This document shows, one piece after another, positions 48,920 through 59,700 of a stretch of DNA of 64,000 bases; position 1 is the first letter of the stretch, and the number at the start of each line of letters is the position of its first letter. Source of the DNA: Microbacterium hydrocarbonoxydans (lineage in GTDB: Bacteria; Actinomycetota; Actinomycetes; Actinomycetales; Microbacteriaceae); NCBI RefSeq assembly GCF_904831005.1, contig NZ_LR882982.1, positions 1,674,001-1,738,000 of the forward strand. Reading direction: 5' to 3'. A program made the position numbers and the translations under genes. The notes beneath the pieces were generated by a model. The model was not told the DNA's origin. It was given only the letters and a program-made list of their open reading frames with translations, and searched no databases.

Positions 48920-50266
48920 ATGGCTTCCCCCTCGCTCGTCTGGCTCCGCGACGACCTCCGCCTCGCAGACAATCCGGCGCTGAGGGCCGCGATCGATCGC
49001 GGTGAGCCGCTGGTGGTGCTGTACGTGCTCGATGAGGAATCCCCCGGTGTCCGCGCTCTGGGCGGCGCGGCCCGCTGGTGGCTGCATCACTCTCTCGTGT
49101 CTCTTCGTGACCGCCTGCAGGATGCGGGCGCCGACCTCGTGCTCCGCCGCGGACCTGCCTCGCGGGTCGTGCCGGCGGTCGTCGACGAGACCGGCGCAGC
49201 GGCGGTCTATTGGAACCGCAGGTACGGAGGAGCGGAACGCGACGTCGACGCCGCTCTGAAGTCGGACCTCCGCGATGCCGGCATCGAGGTGACCTCATTC
49301 GCCGGCTCTCTGCTGCACGAACCGTGGACGGTGAAGACCGGAGCGGGAACGCACTTCTCGGTCTTCACCCCCTTCTGGCGAGCCTGCCTGGCACTTCCTG
49401 CGCCTCGGGCGCCGTTGCCGGAACCCCGACGTGTGGACGGTGCTCCGATGCCGTCATCCGACGACATCGACGCGTGGGGACTGCTCCCCACCCGGCCCGA
49501 CTGGGCATCCGGACTCCGCGAGACCTGGGAGCCCGGAGAGCCCGCAGCACGCGCGCGCCTGCGCACCTTCCTGCACGATGATCTCGGTGACTACGACCGG
49601 GCGCGAGACGAGCCCTCCGCCGGCGCGACGTCTCTGCTCTCTCCGCGCCTGCGATGGGGCGAGATCAGTCCGTTCACCGTGTGGCACGAGGCCACGGCGG
49701 TCGACGGCGCCGGGGGGTTCCTCTCCGAGCTCGGATGGCGTGAGTTCGCGTGGCACACCGCCTACCACTTCCCGCGGCTGGCGACCGAGAATCTCCGTCG
49801 CGAGTTCGACGCCTTCCCGTGGCCGCGGCTGAACGCATCGCACCTGCACGCCTGGCAGAGGGGCGACACGGGCATCCCCCTCGTCGATGCGGGAATGCGC
49901 GAACTGTGGCACACGGGATACATGCACAATCGGGTGCGCATGGTCACCGCGTCGTTCCTCGTCAAGAACCTTCTGATCGACTGGCGTCGCGGTGAGGAAT
50001 GGTTCTGGGACACCCTGGTCGATGCGGACGGCGCGAACAACTCGTTCAACTGGCAGTGGGTCGCCGGCTCCGGAGCCGATGCCGCGCCCTACTTCCGCGT
50101 CTTCAATCCCGAACTGCAGGCCACCAAGTTCGACCCTCAGCGCCTGTACATCTCGCAGTGGGCCTCGGATGCTCCGCAGGAGCCGATCGTGGATCTCCGC
50201 GAGACGAGGAAGAGCGCCCTCGCCGCCTACGACGTCGTCAAGCGGTCTCCCCGCCCGACCGACTGA
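48920..50266 (+). CDS. phr: Deoxyribodipyrimidine photolyase
   Basis: 448 residues. N-terminal alpha/beta antenna domain (SLVWLRDDLRLADNPALRAAID) and the C-terminal helical FAD domain (MHNRVRMVTASFLVKNLLIDW, GEEWFWDTLVDADGANNSFNWQWVAG, FNPELQATKFDP). Repairs UV cyclobutane dimers with blue light. ATG at 48920 with GGAG 3 bases before it; the longer in-frame upstream reading has no family sequence. Convergent with the lipoprotein gene. Confidence 0.95.
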   Translation: MASPSLVWLRDDLRLADNPALRAAIDRGEPLVVLYVLDEESPGVRALGGAARWWLHHSLVSLRDRLQDAGADLVLRRGPASRVVPAVVDETGAAAVYWNRRYGGAERDVDAALKSDLRDAGIEVTSFAGSLLHEPWTVKTGAGTHFSVFTPFWRACLALPAPRAPLPEPRRVDGAPMPSSDDIDAWGLLPTRPDWASGLRETWEPGEPAARARLRTFLHDDLGDYDRARDEPSAGATSLLSPRLRWGEISPFTVWHEATAVDGAGGFLSELGWREFAWHTAYHFPRLATENLRREFDAFPWPRLNASHLHAWQRGDTGIPLVDAGMRELWHTGYMHNRVRMVTASFLVKNLLIDWRRGEEWFWDTLVDADGANNSFNWQWVAGSGADAAPYFRVFNPELQATKFDPQRLYISQWASDAPQEPIVDLRETRKSALAAYDVVKRSPRPTD

Positions 50267-50278
50267 GCGCGCGTCCGC

Positions 50279-50758
50279 TCATGCCGCGTATCGCTCGACT
50301 CTGAGGACGCAGTCGAGCGTCTCGTCCTGCACCGCGACGGTCGTCGCCCAGTCCGCGCTCGCACCGGGATCGGTGGGATCGACGTTGACCTGAGTGAGTG
50401 AACGCGTGTCACCGCCCTCGGTCAGGAGCGATACGTAGATGCGGTATGACGCGGCGGCCTCGCTCGAGTTCGTCACGGTTCCCGAGATCTCCCACTGGTC
50501 GTCGACCCGCTCGCACTTCTTCACCTCGGCGTCGGCGAGTGCACCGACCAGCCCCTCACCCGAGCCCGGCGTGTCCACGATGTCGGTGACTCCCGCTTCC
50601 GCCTGCTCGGTCGCAGTCGGCGTCGGGGTCGGTTCGGGTGCCGCGTCCGTGCAGCCGGCGAGGAACATGACGAGCGCGACGGCGATGCCCGCCGCGACCG
50701 TGCCTCGGCCCGCCGTACGACGGCCTGTGGTGATCGGGGTACTCGTTGTGTTCAGCAT
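50279..50758 (-). CDS. Putative lipoprotein, 159 aa
   Basis: N-terminal signal with a lipobox (hydrophobic TVAAGIAVALVMFLAGC, Cys at residue 36), then a Pro/Thr/Glu linker (APEPTPTPTATEQA) and a beta-rich domain (VTNSSEAAASYRIYVSLLTEG, STVAVQ-like strands) reminiscent of FxLYD-type domains. Surface or membrane-anchored protein of unknown function. It lies directly downstream of the giant repeat protein gene (24-base gap), same strand. Confidence 0.75.
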   Translation of the reverse strand: MLNTTSTPITTGRRTAGRGTVAAGIAVALVMFLAGCTDAAPEPTPTPTATEQAEAGVTDIVDTPGSGEGLVGALADAEVKKCERVDDQWEISGTVTNSSEAAASYRIYVSLLTEGGDTRSLTQVNVDPTDPGASADWATTVAVQDETLDCVLRVERYAA

Positions 50759-50782
50759 CGGGTGGCCTTTCAGTGCGGAGTG

Positions 50783-53700
50783 CTATGAGGAGAGAGTCGA
50801 GGAGCCGCTGTTCCGCCGGCGGCGACCGGCGAGCAGCAGCACGAGTCCGGCGAGGAGGAGGATCATCGAACCGCCCACGAGCGGCGTCACGTCGCCCCCG
50901 CCCGTCGTCGGCAGCGGAAGAACCGGCGGGTCATCGCTCGGCGACGGGGAGGTCGGCGCCGTCGGCGCGGGAGAATCGGTCGGCTCAGGGGACGTCGTGG
51001 GGGTCGGCTCAGGAGACGTCGTAGGAGTCGGCTCAGGGGACGTCGTGGGAGTCGGAGACGCAGTGGGCGTCGGCTCGGGTTCGCGGCCGGGCAGGACTGT
51101 CGAGTCGTTCGCGGCATCCCTGACGGGCTCTCCGGTCTGGGCCTCCTGGCTGGTCACCACCGCCCGCGACGACACCACTGTGCCTTCCATCTCAGGCGTG
51201 ATGATCACTGTCGCGATGGCGATGACGCTCTGTCCCGGGAGCAGCACGCCCGGCTCGCCCGGCCAGCGGTAGTCGATCGGAGAGAGCCCCGGGAACAGAT
51301 CCGTGATCGACACTCCGGTGAGTATGGTCGTTCCGGTGTTCGTGACCCTGTATTCGAAGACCAGCGTGTCGCCCGCATAGCCGCGTTGACCGTCCTGAAC
51401 AGCGATGCTCATGTCCAGCTGGATACGAGGCGCATTCGGAATCTCGACGCGCACGGTGTCGCCGGCCTCGATCACCTCACCGCTCGGTGTGCTCGCTGCT
51501 GCCGACGCGGTGTTGTCGATGTGTCCCCTGTCGACGTCGGCCTGGGCGATCACGTACATGGCCGTGGCTGTCACCGATTCACCGGCGGCGAGCGTGCCGG
51601 GCGTTCCGGGCCAGGTGACCGTCGGCGTTCCGAGTCCCGGGAGGTCATCGGCGATCGACACGCCCCCGAGCGTCACGTTCCCTGTGTTCGTGACCGTGAG
51701 GACGTACTTCACTGAGCCACCCTGCTGGGCGGGGCCGGTGAGATCGGCGGTCTTCTCCAACGCGAGACCGGGAGCGGATTCGACGAGGACCGACCCCGCA
51801 TCGACGTCGCGCACGACCACGCCCGATGCGGTGCCCGTGACGACGGCATCCGAGGCGATGCCACCCGCGTCGACGTCAGCCTGGGTCAGCGTGTATCGCG
51901 CGACAGCGGTGGCCGTCTGGCCGGGAGCCAGCACTCCCGGTTCGCCCGGCCAGGCGATCTGCAGGCCTTCGAGGCCGAACTGCGCGTCGCCGAGAGTGAC
52001 CCCGCGCAGCGTGACGTTCCCGGTGTTGCGGAAGCTGAATGTGTAGTCGACTCGATCGCCCGGGTACCCGGTGGCCCCATCCGAGTAGGTCTGTTGCTTC
52101 TCGAGATCGATCGACGCGGCGGATGCAGCGGTCGGGATGATCGATGTCGGCGAGGTCGTGGCCACTGCGCTGCCGTCCGGAAGCCGGGCTCCCGCAGTGG
52201 CAGTGTTGCGGACTTCGCCCGCGTCGACGTCGGCCTGACGGATGACGTACGACGCGGAGGCGGCGACGGACTGCCCCGGAGCCAACACGCCCGGTGCTGC
52301 GGGCCAATCGTAGGAGATCGTCGAGAGTCCGGGGAGACCGTCCTCGAGTGCCACCGAGGTGGCGGTCAGCGTGCCGGTGTTCGCGATGACGAAGGAGTAG
52401 TCGATGCGGTCCCCCACCGCGCCCGCGCCCTGTCGGACGCCGTTCTTGGAGACCGAGAGCGCTCCGAGGCCTGCGACCAGCGGAACCTCGGTTCTCGCAG
52501 AGTCGTCGGACACACGGACTCCCGCCGGTTGCTCGCCCGTGCCGGTCGCGACATTGCGGACCAGTCCCGCGTCGACGTCGGCCTGCGACACCACGTGCGT
52601 CGCGGTGATGACGACGCTCTGGCCCGGTAGCAGACGACCGGGATTCGCGGGGTCGGGCCACGAGTAGACGACTCCGGTCAGTGCGGCCACCGAATTGTCG
52701 AGACGCACGTCGTGGAGGGTCGTGTTGCCGGTGTTCCGGATCCGGAACGAGTACTCGATCGCATCTCCCCGCACTCCCGAGTCACCGGCCGCCAGCGCCG
52801 CGGTCTGTGTCGTCTCGATCGCCCGGTCCGGGGCGGTGGGAGGATCCGTGTCGATCACGAACGGATCAGAGCTGTCTGACACCACGGTCCCGCGCGGCGA
52901 CGTGCCGAACGAGGTCGCGACGTTGCGGATCGAGCCCGCGTCCACATCGGCCTGGGTGACGGTGTAGCGTGCGACACCCGTCGCGCTTCCGCCGGGCGGA
53001 AGGATGCCAGTGGTCGAGGGGAACTCGATCTGCGGTGTTCCGAGTCCTGCAAGGTCGTCCTGAAGACGGATCAGCCGCAGAGTGACGTTGCCGGTGTTCG
53101 TGATGTCGAAGGTGTACTCGATGACGCTGCCGACACCGCCGCTGCCTTCCGCGTACGCACCGCCCTTGACCGTCCGGATGGACGGTGCGTGATCCGCCGT
53201 CGGGATCGGGTCGGTGGTGGAGGTGGCGGTGAGCATGCCTCCGCCGGCGCCCGTCGCTCGGATCGAGGCGGTGTTCTGCACCGATCCTCGGTCGACATCC
53301 TCCTGGCTGATGGCGTAGGGGGCGCGTCCTGTGACGATCTGCCCCGGCGCGACGACGCCGGCGGCGCCGGGCCAGTCGATCGTGATCGGACCGATCCCTA
53401 CGAGATCATCGGTGATCGAGACGTCGGAGAGCGTGACTGTTCCGGTGTTCTCGATCCGGAACCCGAAAGTCACACCGTCGCCTGCGTCGTCGGCGCCCGG
53501 TGCGTCGAGGGCTGCGGTCTTCGTGAAGAGGAGGCCGGGAGCGGCGATGACCGAAACCGTGGCGGGCGCAGTCGCAGTCGCAGGTGCTCCGGTGGGTGGG
53601 GTGCCGGTTCCGGTGACGAGGCTGGTGACGCTGCCCGCGTCGACGTCGGCCTGGGTGAGGACGTACGTCGCCGTCGCCCGCACCGACTGCCCCGGCACGA

Positions 53701-56700
53701 GCACACCCGCAGCACCCTCCCACACATACTCCGGAGCCGAGACCCCCGCCAGCGCATCCGCCAACACCGCACCGGTCAACGTCACCGTGCCCTCGTTCGT
53801 GAGGACATACGACCACGTCACGACATCGCCCGCCCTGCCGGTGGCCCCGGGAGCCAGAGCACCCGCATTCGACACCGACACCGCCGGCACCGCAGCGTCC
53901 GTCGACACCACACTCTCCGGCGACACCACCGTGATCGCCTCCGACCGCGCCGGCACACCCGACGCCGACGCCGTGTTCACCACCCGACCCGCATCCACAT
54001 CCGACTGCACGATGACGTACTCACCCGTCGCCGTCGCCGTCTGCCCCGGCGCGATCACCCCAGGAGCCCCCGCCACCGGCCACACCACATCCGAGAGCAC
54101 CACACCCGGAACCGCATCCGAGAGCACCACACCCGACACCGACACATTGCCCGTGTTCGTCACACCGAACTCATACGACACCACATCGCCGACACCACCA
54201 CCATCGACCAACGCACCCGACTTCGACACCACCAACCCCGGAGCCGGCAACACCGTACTCACCCGCACCGTGTTCGTCGACGCCACCACCGGCACACCAC
54301 CAGGAGCCCTCGCCGCCACCGACGCCGTGTTCTCCACGAACCCCGCATCCACATCCGCCTGCTTCAGATCATAGAAACCACGACCCGTCACCGACTCACC
54401 CACCCCGACCCGGCCAGGCACAGCAGGATCCGGCCACGCGATCGACACCCCATACAGATCCTCCATCGGATCCACCAGCACACCATCCGTGACCGTCACA
54501 TTGCCCGTATTCGTCACCACCACCGAATACTCGACCGTGTCACCCACCACACCGATATCACCCGCCGCCAACACACCCGACTTCACCGCAGACAACTGCG
54601 GAGTCCTGGGGATGACCACGGTCGCGAGGCCGTCGGCCTCCGTGATGTCGCCAGATGGGGTGGTCGCCGTGACGGACACCGTGTTCGCCACGGAGCCCGC
54701 GTCGATGTCGGCCTGCGTGAGCAGGTATGTCGCGGTGCCGAGCGCCTCGCCGCCGACCGGAAGCACGCCCTGAGCCGCGGGATCGTCGCTCGGCCACGTC
54801 ACGGCGATGGCGCTGAGTCCCGCGAGCTCGTCGGAGAGAGTGACGCCGCTGAGCGTCTGGTTGCCCGTGTTCGCGATAGAGAACGTGAACTGCACGGCCT
54901 CGCCGACCTGGCCCGTGGAGCCTGCCGTCAGCGCACCTGTCTTCTCGACCCTGATATCAGGGTCGGCTGCCGCCGTGGGCGTGCGCACCTCGTCCGACGG
55001 GTCCGACACAGGATCCCCGCCCGGAGTCGTGCCTGAGGCCGTCGCCGTGTTCACGACCGCTCCCGCATCCACATCCGCCTGCGTGATCGCATAGCTCGCC
55101 GTGGCGCTGGCGGTGGCGCCCGGGGCGAGTACGCCCGGTGCGTCGGGCCAGCGCACGACGGGCGCAGAGAGTCCGGGCAGCGGATCCGAGAGCGTGATTC
55201 CCGAGATGGTCACTGTGCCGGTGTTCTCGATCGTGAAGGCGTAGTCGACGATGTCCCCGACAGCTCCGTCTCCCCTGAGCGTGGCCGACTTGACGGTCTC
55301 GAGCTCCGGATCCGCCGGCGCGACCTCTGTCGTCGCCGGAGGCGTGCTCGCAGTGATCGTGTCGCCGACGGGCGGTTTGCCGCTTGCGGTCGCGATGTTG
55401 GTCACCGATCCTCGATCGACGTCGGCCTGCGTGATGATGTACGTGGCGGTCGCTGCGACCGAGTCACCGGGAACGAGGATCCCGGGCTCTGCCGGCCAAT
55501 CGAAGATCGGATCGCTGACGCCGACGAGCGCATCGGCCAGATCGACGAGCGTCAGCGTGACGTTGCCGGTGTTGGCGATGTCGAAGCTGTAGTCGATGCG
55601 GTCGCCCACGCCGCCCTGCCCCCGCACCGTGCCCGACTTCGTCGCGGCCAGGTCAGGACGCGCGGCGATCTGCACACCGGCCGCGGCGGATGCCGACACC
55701 TCCGCCCCGCGCGGAGGCGTGCCTCGGCCCTCGACGGCACTCGACACGCTGCCACGGTCGATGTCGGCCTGGGTGAGGACGTATGCGGACGTCGCCGTCA
55801 CCGTCTGACCGGGTAGCAGGACGCCGGGTCTCTCCTGATCCGGCCAGACGTATGCGGCCGCGGACGAGCCCTGGAGCTGATCGGCGAGGGTCACGCCGGT
55901 GAGCGTGACGTTGCCCGTGTTGCGCAGCGAGTAGCCCCAGGTGACGACGTCTCCGGCGATGCCCTCGGCATCCGGGGCCAGCGTCGCCGTCTTGCGCACA
56001 TCGACGGTCGCCTGAATGCCCTGAGTGTCGACCGTCTCGATCGCCGGCGGACTCGTGACGGGTCCGCCCCGAGAGCTGCCGCTCGCAGTAGCGGTGTTCG
56101 CGATCGAACCTGCATCGATGTCGTCCTGAGTGATCGTGTACTCGGCCGATGCGGTGGCTGTCTGTCCTGGTGCGAGTGATCCCTCAGCGCCCGGCCAGGT
56201 GATCTGCGGTGCGCTCAGACCCCGCATCGCATCGGTCAGAGTGATTCCGCTGATCGTCACATTGCCCGAGTTGGTGATCGTGAAGGCGTAGTCGACGTCG
56301 CCGCCGACGCCCCCGGCCCCGTCGACCACTGCGTCCTTCGTCACCGTCAGCGCCGCAGCAGGCTGGACCGTGTTGATGATGACGGGGTTGGAATCGGCGA
56401 CGACCTTCCGGCCGTTCGGAGTCAGTGCCTCGACGCCGGCGATGTTGCGCACGAAGCCGCGGTCGATATCGGCCTGGGTGAGGGTGTACCAGGCAGTGCC
56501 GACGACGGTCCCGCCGACCAGAAGCTCGCCCTCGGCACCGGGCCACTCGATCTCGGGCAGCGACAGCCCCGCGAGACGATCGATGAGGCGGCCGTCATGC
56601 ACCGTGACATTGCCCGTGTTCGTGACGACGAGTCGGTACTCGATGACATCGCCCACCTCACCGATGCCGCCGTCGAGAAGCTGACCGCTCTTGACCGTCG

Positions 56701-59700
56701 TGAGCTCGGCCGCCTCCTCGATCGGAACGGTGGTCGAGGCCGGACGCACGATCGACGCACCGTCGGCGGCCGTCGCGCTCAGCGTTGCGGAGTTCTGGGC
56801 GTAGCCTCGATCGACATCGGCCTGCGTGAGGGTGTATTCGGCGAAGGCGTCGGCTCCCTGCCCCGGGGCCAGCACGCCACGGTCGCCCGGCCATGCGACG
56901 TCGATCTCGGACAGACCCTCGAGCGGGTCGGAGACGGACACGTCGCTGAGCGTGACGTTGCCGATGTTCTCGAGACGGAACGAGAATCGCACGACGTCTC
57001 CGGCTCGGCCCGTCGCACCTGGCGAGAGCACACCGCTCTTGGTGAACGTGGCATCCGGCGCTGCATCGACGAGATCGACCACGACCTCCTCAGACGGATC
57101 GTCCACGCTCTCTCCCGACGGTGCAGTACCCGAGCCGGTGGCCACATTCGAGACCGCGCCGCGATCGACGTCCTCCTGCGTGATCACGTAGCGTGCTGTG
57201 CCGACCAGCGTCTCGTTCGGAGCGAGGACTCCGGCATCCCCCGGCCAGACGACCGCGATGTCGGACAGACCCTCGAGCACGTCGACGATCCCGACGTCGG
57301 TCAGGGTCACGTTGCCGGCGTTACGGACCTCGACGCGATACTCGATCACGTCGCCGACGGCACCTGTCCGACCCTCAGCGAGCTGACCGTACTTGGTCGT
57401 CTCGACCACGGGCGTCGCCGCGTCGAGCTGTGTGATCACCTCATCGGACACGCCGGTCACGACGACTCCGCCCGGCGCGGATGCTCGTGCCGAGGCGGTG
57501 TTCGTCACGTCACCGCGGTCGACGTCGGCCTGAGTGATGACGTACGTGGCCGTCGCCGTCGCGACCTCTCCCGGAGCAAGCACGCGCTCGACGCCCGGCC
57601 AGACGATCGACGGGGTGCCGAGCCCTGCGAGGGTGTCGGACAGCACGACGCCCGAAAGGGTGACGTTGCCGCGGTTCGCGATCGTGAAGGAGTACGTGAT
57701 GGTGGCGCCCGCGCCACCGCCTGTCGTCGTGTACGCCTTGGTGACCTCGAGGGCCGGGTCGGCGGTGAGCGGGATCGTCGCCGGAGCAGAGGACGAGACG
57801 GGTGCTCCGGTGGGTGGGGTGCCGGTTCCGGTGACGAGGCTGGTGACGCTGCCCGCGTCGACGTCGGCCTGGGTGAGGACGTACGTCGCCGTCGCCCGCA
57901 CCGACTGCCCCGGCACGAGCACACCCGCAGCACCCTCCCACACATACTCCGGAGCCGAGACCCCCGCCAGCGCATCCGCCAACACCGCACCGGTCAACGT
58001 CACCGTGCCCTCGTTCGTGAGGACATACGACCACGTCACGACATCGCCCGCCCTGCCGGTGGCCCCGGGAGCCAGAGCACCCGCATTCGACACCGACACC
58101 GCCGGCACCGCAGCGTCCGTCGACACCACACTCTCCGGCGACACCACCGTGATCGCCTCCGACCGCGCCGGCACACCCGACGCCGACGCCGTGTTCACCA
58201 CCCGACCCGCATCCACATCCGACTGCACGATGACGTACTCACCCGTCGCCGGCGCCGTCTGCCCCGGCGCGATCACCCCAGGAGCCCCCGCCACCGGCCA
58301 CACCACATCCGAGAGCACCACACCCGGAACCGCATCCGAGAGCACCACACCCGACACCGACACATTGCCCGTGTTCGTCACACCGAACTCATACGACACC
58401 ACATCGCCGACACCACCACCATCGACCAACGCACCCGACTTCGACACCACCAACCCCGGAGCCGGCAACACCGTACTCACCCGCACCGTGTTCGTCGACG
58501 CCACCACCGGCACACCACCAGGAGCCCTCGCCGCCACCGACGCCGTGTTCTCCACGAACCCCGCATCCACATCCGCCTGCTTCAGATCATAGAAACCACG
58601 ACCCGTCACCGACTCACCCACCCCGACCCGGCCAGGCACAGCAGGATCCGGCCACGCGATCGACACCCCATACAGATCCTCCATCGGATCCACCAGCACA
58701 CCATCCGTGACCGTCACATTGCCCGTATTCGTCACCACCACCGAATACTCGACCGTGTCACCCACCACACCGATATCACCCGCCGCCAACACACCCGACT
58801 TCACCGCAGACAACGCGGCTCCTGCAACGATGGGAACGGTCGCGGCGGCAGTGTCGTCCACGACTGCATCCGACGGCGCGACGGCCCGTGCGGTGAACGC
58901 GTTGACCACGGAGCCGGAGTCGACGTCGTCCTGCGTGAGCGTGTAGGCCGCGGCGGCGGCCGCCCGGGCGTTCGGGGCCAGAACTCCGGGCGCACCGGCA
59001 TCGGGCCAGGTGATCGAGAGAGGACCGAGTCCGGGCATGGCGTCGTCGAAGGAGACATCTTCGAGGGAGACGTCGCCCGAGTTGAGGATCGCGTAGCGGA
59101 ACTCCACGACGTCACCGGCTCGGCCCGTGGCTCCGGCCGCCAGGCTCCCGCCCTTCGTCGCGGTGATCGCGGGTGCGGTCTCGGCAAGCTCGGTCGTGAC
59201 GCGTGCGGGATCGGAGGAGACCGACGACTCGTCAGCTGCGACACCGTTCGCGATCGCACTGTTCACCACCTCACCCTCGTCGACATCGGCCTGCGTGACG
59301 GTGTAGTTGGCGGTGGCACTCACCTGCTGGCCGGGGACCAGAACCCCGGTCTGACCGCTCGGCCACGCGCCGAACGAGATGCCGGAGAGTCCCTCGAGCT
59401 CGTCCGTGACGGCGATGTCCGAGATCGTCGTGTTGCCGCTGTTGCGGATCACGAAGGAGTATGTGATCGGCGCTCCGATCCGGCCGTCACCCCCGAGTTC
59501 GTCGGTCTTCGTCAGCACGAGCGCCGGCTCGCGGGTCTCAGTCGTGAGGTCGATCCAGTCGGATGCCTCCACGACGGCTTCGGAGGGCGTGAGTCCGGTC
59601 ACCGTGGCTTGGTTCCGAATCCCCCCGCGATCGACGTCCGCCTGCGTCACGGTGTAGGTCGCAGACGCCGTGACTGAGTCATCCGGCCCCAGGGTTCCCG

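Noticed and set aside
56597..59677. Plus-strand open frame (1026 codons) with His/Arg-rich repeats inside the giant gene
   Set aside because: It is the complement of the G/T-ending codons of the repeat protein; it has no domain and the minus frame is far better supported.
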